In this document: positions 55,915 through 64,000 of the stretch, piece after piece
Layout of the letters: every line of letters starts with the position of its first letter
Numbering within the stretch: the stretch's first letter is position 1
Assembly (NCBI RefSeq): GCF_900105395.1
Contig: NZ_LT629775.1
Location: 4,238,001 to 4,302,000 of the forward strand
Direction of reading: 5' to 3'
DNA from: Streptomyces sp. TLI_053
Lineage (GTDB): Bacteria; Actinomycetota; Actinomycetes; Streptomycetales; Streptomycetaceae
Length of the DNA stretch: 64,000 bases
Notes under the pieces: model-generated
What the model was told of the DNA's origin: nothing
What the model saw: only the letters and a program-made list of their open reading frames with translations
Database searches by the model: none
Translations under genes and position numbers: made by a program

Positions 55915-56709
55915 TCAGGCCCGCTTCACCCCGACGGCGAAGATCCGCCGGAACGGGAAGACCGTGCCGTGCGGCCCGGCCGGGTAGGCCTCGCGCAGCA
56001 GCGCCCCGTACTCGGCGAGGAACGCGGACCGTTCGGCCCCGTCGGTCAGCCGGGTCAGGACCGGGCGCAGGGCGGTGCCCTTGACCCACTCCAGCACCGG
56101 GTCCGGCCCGGTGAGCAGGGTGCTGTAGGTGGTCTCCCAGACGTCGGCGGCGCAGCCGGCCCGGGTGAGCGCGTCCAGGTAGACCCCGGGCTCGTGGACG
56201 CCGGCCCGGACGGCGTCCACGCCGAGCAGACCCCGCCAGCGGGGGGACCGGCGCAGCTCGGCGAGGAGCAGATGGCTGGGCGCGTCGAAGTTGCCGGGCA
56301 CCTGGAAGGCGACCACCCCGCCGGCCCGGAGCGCCCCGGCCCAGCGCGGCAGCAGCCCGAGGTGCCCGGGGATCCACTGGAGCGTCGCGTTGGAGACGAT
56401 CGCGTCGGGCGCCGCCCCGGCCGGGTCGTAGTCGGCGGCGTCGGCGAGCAGGTAGTCCGCGCCGGGTTCGCCCCCGCCGCGGGCGGCGTCGAGCATCTCG
56501 GCGGAGTTGTCGATCCCGGTGATCCGGGCCCCGGGCCAGCGCTCGCGCAGGACGGCGGTGGAGTTGCCGGGCCCGCAGCCGATGTCCAGGACGGTGGCCG
56601 CCGGTTCGTGCGGGAGGGCGGGGACGCGGGCGAGCAGATCGCGCAGCGGGCGGGTCCGTTCGTCGGCGAAGCGCAGGTACTGGCGCGGGTCCCAGACGGG
56701 GGAGCTCAT
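55915..56709 (-). CDS. tam: Trans-aconitate 2-methyltransferase
   Basis: A 264-residue SAM-dependent methyltransferase. It starts with the characteristic WDPRQYLRFADERTRPLRDLL; the SAM motif is VLDIGCGPGNSTAVL near 40, with GIDNSAEML (acidic ribose contact), DAADYDP and VSNATLQWIPGH. The C-terminal YLDALTRAGCAADVWETTY and FPFRRIFAVG fit Tam. It detoxifies trans-aconitate, which inhibits aconitase. It is divergent from a MarR gene with two operator-like sites between. Confidence 0.92.
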   Translation of the reverse strand: MSSPVWDPRQYLRFADERTRPLRDLLARVPALPHEPAATVLDIGCGPGNSTAVLRERWPGARITGIDNSAEMLDAARGGGEPGADYLLADAADYDPAGAAPDAIVSNATLQWIPGHLGLLPRWAGALRAGGVVAFQVPGNFDAPSHLLLAELRRSPRWRGLLGVDAVRAGVHEPGVYLDALTRAGCAADVWETTYSTLLTGPDPVLEWVKGTALRPVLTRLTDGAERSAFLAEYGALLREAYPAGPHGTVFPFRRIFAVGVKRA

Positions 56710-56724
56710 GATCGGCCTCGCAAG

Positions 56725-56780
56725 TATCTCGACATCAAGATATATCCCCAGCTTTCAGGCTGGATTTCTCGATGTCAAGA
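56725..56780. promoter_or_regulatory. Two MarR-type operator repeats between tam and marR
   Basis: TCTCGACATCAAGA at 56727-56740 (within the larger dyad TATCTCGACATCAAGATA, 56725-56742) and TCTCGATGTCAAGA at 56767-56780 are near-identical imperfect palindromes. Their centres are 40 bp apart, close to four turns of DNA. The pair overlaps both promoter regions of the divergent genes and so suits autorepression plus control of tam by the MarR protein. Confidence 0.7.
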
Positions 56781-56818
56781 GACTTCACATCGACACAACC
56801 CCCGATACACTGATCGCC

Positions 56819-57313
56819 ATGGAGGACGAGGTCGATCGACTGGTCGCGGCATGGCGCAGAGAGCGCCCCGACCTCGACGTGGAACCGCTCGAAGTGCTCA
56901 GCCGGGTCAGCCGGCTCGCCCGCCACCTCGACCGCGCCCGCCGCACCGCTTTCGCCGAGCACGGGCTGGAGCCCTGGGAGTTCGACGTCCTGACCGCCCT
57001 GCGCCGGGCCGGCTCCCCGTACCAGCTCTCCCCCGGCCAGCTGCTCACCCAGACCCTGGTCACCTCCGGCACCATGACCAACCGGATCGACCGGCTCACC
57101 GGCAAGGGCCTGGTCAAGCGGCTGCCCGACCCCGACGACCGGCGCGGCGTCCTGGTCCGGCTCACCGACGACGGGCGCGACCGCGCCGACCAGGCCCTCG
57201 CCGGGCTGCTCGCCCACGAGCGCGAACTGCTCGCCCAGCTGACCTCCACCCAGCAGGGCGAGCTCGCCGGACTGCTCCGGCAGCTGGTCGCACCCTTCGA
57301 CAACATCCCCTGA
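56819..57313 (+). CDS. MarR-family transcriptional regulator
   Basis: A 164-residue winged-helix regulator: LEVLSRVSRLARHLDRARR (dimerisation helix), LEPWEFDVLTALRRAGSPYQ and LTQTLVTSGTMTNRIDRL (recognition helix), and the wing GKGLVKRLPDPDDRRGVLVR. ATG 56819 (MEDEVDRL). It is divergent from tam; the two operator-like repeats in the 109-bp gap are its probable targets. The ligand is unknown. Confidence 0.92.
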   Translation: MEDEVDRLVAAWRRERPDLDVEPLEVLSRVSRLARHLDRARRTAFAEHGLEPWEFDVLTALRRAGSPYQLSPGQLLTQTLVTSGTMTNRIDRLTGKGLVKRLPDPDDRRGVLVRLTDDGRDRADQALAGLLAHERELLAQLTSTQQGELAGLLRQLVAPFDNIP

Positions 57314-57374
57314 GCCGCCCCGTCCCGCCCGGACGGCGTCGGGTCGGGCCCCGTACGGCCGGACGCCCGGCCGG

Positions 57375-59015
57375 TCAGAAACCGTCCGGATAGGGCGTGC
57401 TGAGCGCCGGCACCGGGGCGGGCGCGGGCTCCGGCGTGCGGTAGCCCGGCAGCAGCTCGGCCAGCCGGCGGCGCACCTCGTCGTCGCTGTTCACCGCCGC
57501 CGCCCCGTACAGCCCGGTCAGCCCGCCGGCCAGGTCCTCCGGCCCGCCCGCGGTGTCCGCGACGGTGGCGTAGATCCGGGCGTGCTCGGTCGCCAGCCGC
57601 TCCTCGTCCTCCGAGAACAGCGCCTCGTTGAGCTTCTCCCCGGCCCGCAGCCCGGTGTAGCGGATCTCCACCTCGTCCCGGGCCAGCTGCACCTGCTCGG
57701 CGAAGTTGTGCACCAGGTCGACGATCCGCACCGGCTCGCCCATGTCCAGCACGAACACCTCGCCGCCGCGCGCCATCCGGCCCGACTCCAGCACCAGGCC
57801 GACCGCCTCCTCGATGGTCATGAAGAACCGGGTGACGTCGGGGTGGGTGACGGTCACCGGCCCGCCGCTGCGCAGCTGTTCGGCCAGGACCGAGAGCAGC
57901 GATCCGCGCGAACCCAGCACATTGCCGAACCGCACGGCGGAGAACACCCCGGTGCCCAGGTTGCGGGCGTCCCTGGCATTGGCCTGGACGATCAGCTCGG
58001 CCAGCCGCTTGCTGGCGCCGAGCACCGAGGTCGGATCGGCCGCCTTGTCGGTGGAGATCAGCACGAACCGCTCGACGCCGGTGGCCAGCGCCGCCTCCAC
58101 CAGGTGGTCGGTGCCGAGCACATTGGACTTCACCGCCTCGCTGGGGTGGCGCTCCAGCAGCGGCAGGTGCTTGTGGGCCGCGGCGTGGAAGACCACCTCG
58201 GGCTCCAGGTCCCGGAAGATCTGCTGGATCCGCGGCCGGTCCCGGATGTCGGCGATCACCAGCGAGTCGTCGGTGAGCAGCGCCTCGCCCCAGATCTCCA
58301 GCTGGAGCCGGTGCAGATTGGACTCGTCGTGGTCCAGCATGTAGAGCGCGCTCGGGTTGAACGCGTGCACCTGGCGGCAGAGTTCGCTGCCGATCGAGCC
58401 GCCCGCGCCGGTCACCAGCACCCGTCGGCCCTCGATCACGTCCCGGACGTCGGCGGAGACCACATGCACCTCGTGCCGGCCGATCAGCCGGTTGACGTCC
58501 AGGCTGCGCATGTCCGAACCGACCACCTCGCGGCGCAGCGCGGCGAGGAAGGAGGGCAGGTAGCGGACGGCCGCCCCGGCCGCCGCGGCCGCGGTGGCCA
58601 GCGCCCGGACCCGCTGCGGGGCGAGCCCGGGGATCGCCAGTGCCACGACCTGGGCGCGGTGCTCGACCGCGAGCGCGGTCAGATCGGCGAGCGTGCCGAG
58701 GACCGGCACGGTGTCCACCGACTGCCCGGCCTTGGCCGGGTCGTCGTCCAGCAGGCCGATCGGGTCGAGGCCGAACTCCGGGGCGCGGCCGAGGTCGCGC
58801 ACCAGCGCGGTCCCGGCCGCCCCGGCGCCGACCACCAGGGTGCGCATCCCCTTGGGCGGCGCGGCGCGGCCGACGGCCGACGGCCCCGGCGCGCCCTCCG
58901 GCGACTCCGGGCCGCCGCCCGGGACACCCGCGGTTGCGTTCGCGTTCTTGTCCGGGCCCCCGTCGGCGCCGTGCGGCGTCGGGTGCGGGCGTGCGGAAGT
59001 ACTGTGCGGCGACAT
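57375..59015 (-). CDS. CapD/FlaA1/WbpM-type NDP-sugar 4,6-dehydratase, soluble form
   Basis: A 546-residue enzyme with two Rossmann parts. The first (LVVGAGAAGTALVRDLG near 57, to about 180) is the CoA-binding-like module of long WbpM-type enzymes. The second starts at VLVTGAGGSIGSELCRQ near 205 and carries the catalytic segment LISTDKAADPTSVLGASKRL near 305, where Asp-Lys and the missing Tyr are typical of 4,6-dehydratase/5-epimerases acting on UDP-GlcNAc. The four N-terminal membrane helices of WbpM/PglF are absent; instead there are about 55 disordered residues. It probably starts synthesis of a 6-deoxy amino sugar. Confidence 0.9.
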   Translation of the reverse strand: MSPHSTSARPHPTPHGADGGPDKNANATAGVPGGGPESPEGAPGPSAVGRAAPPKGMRTLVVGAGAAGTALVRDLGRAPEFGLDPIGLLDDDPAKAGQSVDTVPVLGTLADLTALAVEHRAQVVALAIPGLAPQRVRALATAAAAAGAAVRYLPSFLAALRREVVGSDMRSLDVNRLIGRHEVHVVSADVRDVIEGRRVLVTGAGGSIGSELCRQVHAFNPSALYMLDHDESNLHRLQLEIWGEALLTDDSLVIADIRDRPRIQQIFRDLEPEVVFHAAAHKHLPLLERHPSEAVKSNVLGTDHLVEAALATGVERFVLISTDKAADPTSVLGASKRLAELIVQANARDARNLGTGVFSAVRFGNVLGSRGSLLSVLAEQLRSGGPVTVTHPDVTRFFMTIEEAVGLVLESGRMARGGEVFVLDMGEPVRIVDLVHNFAEQVQLARDEVEIRYTGLRAGEKLNEALFSEDEERLATEHARIYATVADTAGGPEDLAGGLTGLYGAAAVNSDDEVRRRLAELLPGYRTPEPAPAPVPALSTPYPDGF

Positions 59016-59081
59016 CTGTCCTCCGGAATTCCCTGACCTGACGGAGCCGAACCGGTGGTGCTGGGGTGACGGACGGACGGA

Positions 59082-60119
59082 TCAGCCGGGGCCGGGAGAG
59101 GTGGTCGTGGCGACGGACGGCGGAACAGCGGGAGCCGCGAGCTCGGACGGGCTGACGCCCGCCCGGCGGGCCACCGCGACGGCGGCCAGGGTGGAGTGCA
59201 CCCCGAGCTTGCCGAGGACGTTCTGCATGTGCGTACGAACGGTGTGCGGGGAGAGGTAGAGCCGCTCGGCGACGGCCTGCCGGCCGAGGCCCGCGACCAT
59301 GCAGCGCAGGATCTGCTTCTCCCGCGGGGTGAGGGTGTCGACCAGCCGTTCGCTCTCGGTGCGGTCCCGGCGGGCGGTGGTGAGTTCGCGGATCACGCCG
59401 GTCAGCAGCGCGGGCGGCAGATGGGTCTCGTCCCGCAGGACCCCCCGGATCACCGCCAGCAGCCGGGCCAGCGAACTCTCCTTGGCCACCCAGCCGGTGG
59501 CGCCCGCGTGCAGGGCGCGGGCGGCCCGGTGCGGGTCGTCGGCGGTGGCCAGGACGATCGCCCGCAGGCCGGGATGGTGGCGGCGGATCCGGGCCAGCAG
59601 GGTGATGCCGTCGGGAATCTGGCCGGCGGCCGGGACGGCCGCCGGGACCGCCGGGGCGGCCACCGGGATCACCGGCGCCGTCGGATGCGGTTCCGCCGTG
59701 AGCGGCCCGGCCGGGTGAGCGGCCGGGCGACGGTCGGCCGGATGGCGGACGACGGCCCCGGGCGGACCCGCGGCCCCGGGAGGGACGGCCGTCGCGGGCG
59801 GTCCGACGGCCTGGGCCACCGCCGGCCGACGGGGCGGGGGCACCGCCGCCGGCGGTCGGCGGCGGACGGCGTCGGGCGGTTCGGCGCCCGCCTGGCGCGG
59901 CTTGCGGGCGGCCGCGGCCTCCGCCACCCCGAGGTCGGCGTCGACGAGGACCACGTCGAACACCCGGCCCTCGGCGGCGGCACGCTCCAGCGCCCGCTCC
60001 GCGGCGGCCGCGCTGCCCGCCGCACCGACCTCGACATCGGGCTCGGCGGCGAGTGCCGCGGCCAGCGCCTCGGCGAAGATCCGGTGGTCGTCGACCACCA
60101 GGACGCGGATCCGCCCCAT
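59082..60119 (-). CDS. LuxR-type response regulator with a large insertion in its receiver domain
   Basis: A 345-residue regulator. The receiver starts normally (IRVLVVDDHRIFAEALA) and has the phospho-acceptor Asp at 60 (VVLVDADLG). Between this point and the rest of the receiver (PDGITLLARIRRHHPGL from about 168, Thr/Ala region LATADD, Lys at 213 in GWVAKES) about 100 Ala/Pro/Arg-rich residues are inserted. The LuxR HTH (LTPREKQILRCMVAGLGRQA) is at about 265-320 and is typical. ATG 60119 has GGGGGAAG upstream. No kinase is adjacent. Confidence 0.85.
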   Translation of the reverse strand: MGRIRVLVVDDHRIFAEALAAALAAEPDVEVGAAGSAAAAERALERAAAEGRVFDVVLVDADLGVAEAAAARKPRQAGAEPPDAVRRRPPAAVPPPRRPAVAQAVGPPATAVPPGAAGPPGAVVRHPADRRPAAHPAGPLTAEPHPTAPVIPVAAPAVPAAVPAAGQIPDGITLLARIRRHHPGLRAIVLATADDPHRAARALHAGATGWVAKESSLARLLAVIRGVLRDETHLPPALLTGVIRELTTARRDRTESERLVDTLTPREKQILRCMVAGLGRQAVAERLYLSPHTVRTHMQNVLGKLGVHSTLAAVAVARRAGVSPSELAAPAVPPSVATTTSPGPG

Positions 60120-60550
60120 CGTCACTTCCCCCCTGCTCAGCTCCGGCCCGCGTCCGGGACGGCGCGCCGGTCCCGCCGCCGCCGTCCGGGCGCTCCTGCG
60201 CCGCTCACCTCCCGGGTGCCCGGAAGGGCCGAGGTGCCGACCCCCACCGGTACCGGAATCAGCGTACGGGGTGGGCGCGGGCTCGGTGGGGATTTGGTGA
60301 AGTTTCGTCAGGAGGTGCGAAATTGGCGTGACTTGGTGCCCAGATGCGGCCTCCCGGCGCGATGTCCCGCCCGCTCCGCCGACTCCGGGAACCCCGGTGG
60401 GAGCCGCGCCCGGAACGCGCCAGGAGCCGCGCCGCCACGCCCGGAACGCACCCGGAGCCGCGCCGGGAACGCCGGAGCGCCGCCCCTCGCCGTACGGGAG
60501 GGAGCGGCGCCCGGTCGTCCGCCGGGCCGGGGCAGGCCCCGGCCCGCGCC
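60120..60550. other. Intergenic region with repeats and a hairpin
   Basis: 431 bp between galE and the response regulator gene (both minus). Motifs of the type GGAGCCGCGCC occur three times at about 60400-60465, embedded in two longer ~30-bp repeats. A hairpin at 60477-60510 lies just after the galE stop codon. TTTCG/CGAAA at 60303-60322 is a weak dyad near the regulator promoter. No gene seen. Confidence 0.55.
60477..60510 (-). terminator. Probable galE terminator
   Basis: GCGCCGCCCCTC (60477-60488) pairs with 60498-60510 with one bulged base around a 9-nt loop, 41 bp past the galE stop on the minus strand. Confidence 0.6.
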
Positions 60551-61513
60551 TCAGCCGGCGTTCTTCTCCAGGGTGAACTTCCAGGCGTCGGCGACGATGT
60601 CGTCCAGGTTCGGGCGGCGCGGGGTCCAGCCGAGGGCCTGGTGGGCACGCTCGGCGGAGGCCACCAGGACCGCCGGGTCGCCGGCGCGACGGCCGGAGAC
60701 CACCACCGGGATCTCCCGGCCGGTGACCCGCTTGACCGACTCGATCACCTCGTGGACCGAGAAGCCGCTGCCGTTGCCCAGGTTGCAGATCAGGTGCTCG
60801 CCCGGCTTCGCGGCGTCGAGCGCCAGCAGGTGCGCGTCGGCGAGGTCCGCGACGTGGATGTAGTCGCGGATGCAGGTGCCGTCCGGGGTCGGGTAGTCGT
60901 CGCCGTACACCGCGATGTGCTCGCGCTGCCCGAGCGCGGCCTGGAAGACCAGCGGGATCAGGTGCGACTCCGGGTCGTGCCGCTCGCCGTACGCGCCGTA
61001 CGCGCCCGCCACGTTGAAGTAGCGCAGCGAGACGGCGGCCAGGCCGTGGGCGACGGCCTCGCTGGTGATCAGGTGGTCCACGGCCAGCTTGGTGGCGCCG
61101 TAGGTGTTGGTGGGCGCGGTGCGGGCGGTCTCGGCGATCGGGACCGACTCCGGCTCGCCGTAGGTAGCGGCGGTGGAGGAGAACACCAGCTTGCGCACGC
61201 CCGCGGCGCGCATCGCGGAGATCAGCTCCAGCGAGCCCGCCACGTTGTTGCGCCAGTACTTCTCCGGGTCCACGACCGACTCGCCGACCTGGGAGGAGGC
61301 CGCGAAGTGCAGCACGCCGTCGAAGGAGCCGTCGAGGACCTTGCCGGCCTCCTGGATCCGCCCCTCGACGAACTCGGCCCCGGCCGGCACGCCCTCCCGG
61401 AAGCCGGTCGAGAGGTCGTCCAGGACGGTCACCCGGTGCCCCGCCTCCAGCAGGTGGGCGGCGACCACGCTGCCGACATAGCCGGCGCCACCCGTGACCA
61501 GGTACTTACTCAT
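60551..61513 (-). CDS. galE: UDP-glucose 4-epimerase
   Basis: A 320-residue extended SDR enzyme interconverting UDP-glucose and UDP-galactose. NAD motif KYLVTGGAGYVGSVVAAHLL, LDDLSTGFRE, VFSSTAATYGEPE (catalytic Ser), and the YxxxK in NTYGATKLAVDHL near residue 142. Substrate motifs YFNVAGAYG and DYPTPDGTCIRDYIHVADLADAH are typical of GalE. Start ATG 61513. It sits between two atypical LuxR-type regulators. Confidence 0.95.
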   Translation of the reverse strand: MSKYLVTGGAGYVGSVVAAHLLEAGHRVTVLDDLSTGFREGVPAGAEFVEGRIQEAGKVLDGSFDGVLHFAASSQVGESVVDPEKYWRNNVAGSLELISAMRAAGVRKLVFSSTAATYGEPESVPIAETARTAPTNTYGATKLAVDHLITSEAVAHGLAAVSLRYFNVAGAYGAYGERHDPESHLIPLVFQAALGQREHIAVYGDDYPTPDGTCIRDYIHVADLADAHLLALDAAKPGEHLICNLGNGSGFSVHEVIESVKRVTGREIPVVVSGRRAGDPAVLVASAERAHQALGWTPRRPNLDDIVADAWKFTLEKNAG

Positions 61514-61630
61514 GATGCGACCTCCAGCGGGCGATGGTCCGCGGTCGGCGGACCATCGGGGACGTTCGTACGACTGTGGCCCATTCTCCCTGCCCACCGG
61601 GGGTGCTCGGACCACTCGGACGGCCGTCCG

Positions 61631-62299
61631 TCAACCGCGCGCCATCCGGTCCAGCAGACCGGTCCGCGCCGCCACCGCCGCCGCCTCCAACCGGGTCCGG
61701 GCACCGAGCTTCATCAGCACCCGCTGGACGTGCGTGCGGGCCGTGCTGGCGGCGATCCGCATCCCCGCCGCGATCGCCGCGGTGTCCTCGCCGTCCGCGA
61801 TCCGCGCCAGCACCTGCACCTCGCGCCGGGTGAGCAGCCGCAGCAGCCGGACCGCCTCGTCGTCCGGCTCCGCCGCCGGTCTCAGCAACTGGTCGAACGC
61901 GCCGCGCAGCACCTCCACCGTGACCGCCGCCTCACCGGCCCGGGCCCGCGCGATCGCCCGCTCGACCACCTCGATCCGCTCGTCGCTCGGCACGTACCCG
62001 GCCGCACCGGACGCGAACGCGCCCGCCACGCCCCGGAGTTCACCGACCGGACCGAGCACGATGACAGCCACCTCGGGCCGCTCCCGGCGGATCCTGCGCA
62101 AGCCGTCGAACGCCCCCGGGTCGGCCGGCGCGGCCACCCCCAGCAGGCACACCTCCGGACGCCGACCCGCCACCAGATCGGCCGCCGACGCGGCCGGCGA
62201 CCCCACCGCGAGCACCCGGTGGCCCCGCAGCTGGAGCGCGGTGGCCAGCGCCTCGGCCAACAACCGGTGGTCGTCGACCACCACGAGGCGAACACCCAT
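61631..62299 (-). CDS. LuxR-type regulator with a degenerate receiver domain
   Basis: A 222-residue regulator. The receiver begins like a NarL protein (VRLVVVDDHRLLAEALATAL), but the phospho-acceptor position is Gly (54, in EVCLLGVAAP), the switch Thr is Gly (VIVLGPVG), and the conserved Lys is Ser (GYVPSDE). It therefore probably works without Asp phosphorylation. The LuxR HTH (LLTRREVQVLARIADGEDTA, STARTHVQRVLMKLGARTR) is intact. No kinase is adjacent. The start ATG 62299 gives the usual length. Confidence 0.85.
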   Translation of the reverse strand: MGVRLVVVDDHRLLAEALATALQLRGHRVLAVGSPAASAADLVAGRRPEVCLLGVAAPADPGAFDGLRRIRRERPEVAVIVLGPVGELRGVAGAFASGAAGYVPSDERIEVVERAIARARAGEAAVTVEVLRGAFDQLLRPAAEPDDEAVRLLRLLTRREVQVLARIADGEDTAAIAAGMRIAASTARTHVQRVLMKLGARTRLEAAAVAARTGLLDRMARG

Positions 62300-62435
62300 G
62301 AGACCCCTCCAGGTCGGCGTCCCGCCCGCGGCCCCGCCCGGCGGGAGCGGGCGGCCGGTGACGCACCATCACAGCGCATTCCGTACCCGACGTGCCAGAC
62401 CGTCTCACCGCCACCGGCGGACGAGCACAACGAAA

Positions 62436-62464
62436 AGGACCCCCGCCTCGATGGCGGGGGTCCT
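62436..62464 (-). terminator. Terminator of tRNA-Thr
   Basis: AGGACCCCCGCC (62436-62447) pairs exactly with 62453-62464 around a 5-nt loop, and on the minus strand TTTT follows directly. It is 6 nt past the tRNA 3' end: a true intrinsic terminator. Confidence 0.88.
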
Positions 62465-62469
62465 GACCG

Positions 62470-62542
62470 AGCCCCCATGCGGAATCGAACCGCAGACCTT
62501 CTCCTTACCATGGAGACGCTCTACCGACTGAGCTATAGGGGC
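62470..62542 (-). tRNA. tRNA-Thr(GGU)
   Basis: 73 nt on the minus strand. Acceptor GCCCCTA/TGGGGGC, D arm TAGCTCAGTCGGTAGAGC, anticodon stem TCTCC/GGAGA with loop ATGGTAA and anticodon GGT, T loop GTTCGATTC. The discriminator is T and CCA is not encoded. Confidence 0.95.
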
Positions 62543-62607
62543 CTGTTGCCTGTCCGAACTCCCCGGCTTCGCTTCCGCTCCGCCCGTTCGCTCGAACAAG
62601 GAAGACA

Positions 62608-63942
62608 TTACACGGCAGGGGGGCGGAATGGGAAATCGGTCCCGGCAGCCCGGACGGCCGGCCCGGACACCGCCGAGAGGTCCCTTCCGCCGGTCTCCGG
62701 CAGCAGCCGCAGGCACAGCAGCGCCACCACCCCGCACCCCGCCAGGTACCAGCCCACCGGCTCCGCCGTCCCGTACGTCCCGGTCAGCCTGGTCGCGATC
62801 AGCGGGGTGGTCGCCCCGCCCACCACCCCGCCCAGGTTGTAGGTCAGCGCCGCCCCCGTGTACCGCACCCGGGTCGGGAACAGCTCCGGCAGGAACGCCG
62901 CCAACGGTCCCAGCAGACAGCCCAGTACCACCATCGCCCCCGCCAGCGAGAGGAACATCAGCCCGCGCCGCTCCGTCTCCAGCAGCGGGAACAGCACCAG
63001 CGACCACACCACCGCCAGCCCCGTCGCCCCCTGCAGCGTCCGCCGGCGCCCCCAGGCGTCACTGCGCCTCGCGCTCAGCCACACCGTCACGCCCTTCCCC
63101 ACCGCGCCGGCCAGCAGCATCGACAGCACCACCGTGCTCGGCACCCCCAGCCCCGTCGTCGCGTAGGCCAGCGAGTACGTCGTGGTCAGGTAGAACAGCG
63201 CGTACCCCACGGTGATCGCGCCGCAGCCCGCCAGCACCGTCCGCCAGTGCCCCCGCAGCACCTCCACCACCGGCGCCCGCTCGGCCCCCGTCCGCGGCTC
63301 GCCCCGGAACAGCGGCGTCTCCTCCAGCCGCAGCCGCACGAACAGCCCCACCGCCACCAGGCCCAGCGAGGCCAGGAACGGCACCCGCCAGCCCCAGGAC
63401 CTGAACGCCGCCTCGTCCAGCCACAGTTGGAGCACCAGGAAGATCCCGTTCGCCAGCACGAACCCGGTCGTCGGCCCCAACTGCAGATACGCCCCGTACC
63501 GCCCCCGCCGCCCGGCCGGCGCGTTCTCCGCCACCAGCAGTGCCGCACCGCCCCACTCCCCGCCCAGTCCCACCCCCTGACACACCCGTAGCACCACCAG
63601 CACCACCGGCGCCCACCACCCCCACGCCGCGTACCCCGGCAACACCCCCACCACCGCCGTGGACAGCCCCATCAGCAGCAGCGACACCACCAGGGTGGTC
63701 TTCCGCCCCAGCCGGTCCCCGAAGTGCCCGAACACCACCGCCCCCAGCGGCCGCGCCAGGAACGCCACCGCGTACACCGAGAACGCCGCCAACAACGCGC
63801 CGACCGTGCCCAGTTCGGGGAAGAACACCTCCCCGAAGACGAGCGCCGCCGCCGTGCCGTAGATGAAGAAGTCGTAGAACTCGATCGCCGTACCGATCAG
63901 CGCCGCCGCAGCGGCCCGCCGCATCTGCCCCGTCGCACCCAT
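62608..63942 (-). CDS. MFS transporter, metabolite:H+ symporter (MHS) family
   Basis: A 444-residue twelve-helix transporter. The MHS signatures are TAIEFYDFFIYGTAAALVFG in helix 1, GHFGDRLGRKTTLV in the loop 2-3 and CQGVGLGGEWGGAALLVAE in helix 4-5. RRTLQGATGLAVV and FPTRVRYTGAALTYNLGG in the second half complete the fold. Relatives import dicarboxylates, shikimate, proline/betaine or citrate; the substrate here cannot be decided. It lies upstream of tRNA-Thr on the same strand. Confidence 0.92.
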   Translation of the reverse strand: MGATGQMRRAAAAALIGTAIEFYDFFIYGTAAALVFGEVFFPELGTVGALLAAFSVYAVAFLARPLGAVVFGHFGDRLGRKTTLVVSLLLMGLSTAVVGVLPGYAAWGWWAPVVLVVLRVCQGVGLGGEWGGAALLVAENAPAGRRGRYGAYLQLGPTTGFVLANGIFLVLQLWLDEAAFRSWGWRVPFLASLGLVAVGLFVRLRLEETPLFRGEPRTGAERAPVVEVLRGHWRTVLAGCGAITVGYALFYLTTTYSLAYATTGLGVPSTVVLSMLLAGAVGKGVTVWLSARRSDAWGRRRTLQGATGLAVVWSLVLFPLLETERRGLMFLSLAGAMVVLGCLLGPLAAFLPELFPTRVRYTGAALTYNLGGVVGGATTPLIATRLTGTYGTAEPVGWYLAGCGVVALLCLRLLPETGGRDLSAVSGPAVRAAGTDFPFRPPAV

Positions 63943-64000
63943 ACCCCCAACCCTGACGAGGACGCCCCACCCCCGACAGCGCCCACCCGGGTGACACCCG

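Overview
The window is high-GC (about 72-75%) actinobacterial chromosome, and both gene content and order match the conserved core of a Streptomycetaceae genome (Streptomyces or Kitasatospora). The clearest markers are a tRNA-Leu with anticodon UAA (bldA, 298-379), a resuscitation-promoting-factor-like muralytic enzyme behind a ydaO-type c-di-AMP riboswitch (10063-11075), and the house-keeping genes ndh, ppx, a DUF501 gene, a DivIC/FtsB gene, eno, mazG, mfd, ppc, pth, rplY, prs and glmU. I found no prophage, insertion sequence, rRNA operon or CRISPR array.

Layout. 1-4.2 kb: 5' end of a Bax-inhibitor-1-like membrane protein gene, bldA, and a FtsX/MacB-type ABC exporter pair. 4.4-9.7 kb: ndh, ppx, DUF501, ftsB-like and eno, all on the minus strand, with two Rex-operator-like palindromes in front of ndh. 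10-15.3 kb: rpfA with its riboswitch, a cytochrome P450, a small Rossmann-fold protein, mazG and a SurA-like lipoprotein. 15.5-23.5 kb: a PAP2 phosphatase, a two-component pair, a Ser/Thr kinase with a membrane-protein partner, and a stand-alone N6-adenine methylase. 23.7-28.2 kb: a DUF4352 lipoprotein and mfd. 28.9-42.5 kb: a mixed region with nucleotide-sugar genes (UDP-sugar dehydrogenase, two DegT aminotransferases, an epimerase, a Gfo/Idh oxidoreductase), a DivIVA-like coiled-coil protein, and four genes built from polymorphic-toxin and immunity domains (YrhB/XOO_2897-deaminase/SUKH-4; WHH-nuclease/SUKH; YwqJ deaminase; SUKH-3). 42.5-53.7 kb: an orphan histidine kinase, ppc, an ECF sigma factor with a membrane partner, pth, rplY, prs, glmU and tRNA-Gln. 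54-64 kb: fatty-acid desaturase plus TetR, tam plus a divergent MarR regulator, a soluble CapD/FlaA1-type dehydratase, two unusual LuxR-type response regulators around galE, tRNA-Thr and an MFS transporter.

How the parts fit. Precursor supply is a common theme: prs (PRPP), glmU (UDP-GlcNAc), galE, the CapD-like dehydratase and the dehydrogenase/aminotransferase/epimerase set could together build an amino-sugar-containing cell-surface glycan. Redox and signalling control can be read from sites in the DNA: Rex-like sites at ndh, a c-di-AMP riboswitch at rpfA, a DasR dre-like site before ppc, and tandem inverted repeats before the desaturase and between tam and the MarR gene.

The most unusual segment is 32.1-42.5 kb. 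Toxin-like catalytic domains (two deaminases with intact metal-binding motifs and one partly degenerate WHH nuclease) are fused to, or sit next to, SUKH immunity domains, with no secretion signal, and they flank nucleotide-sugar genes. This is the best candidate for an undescribed system, although it could also be a conserved house-keeping set of domesticated toxin domains.
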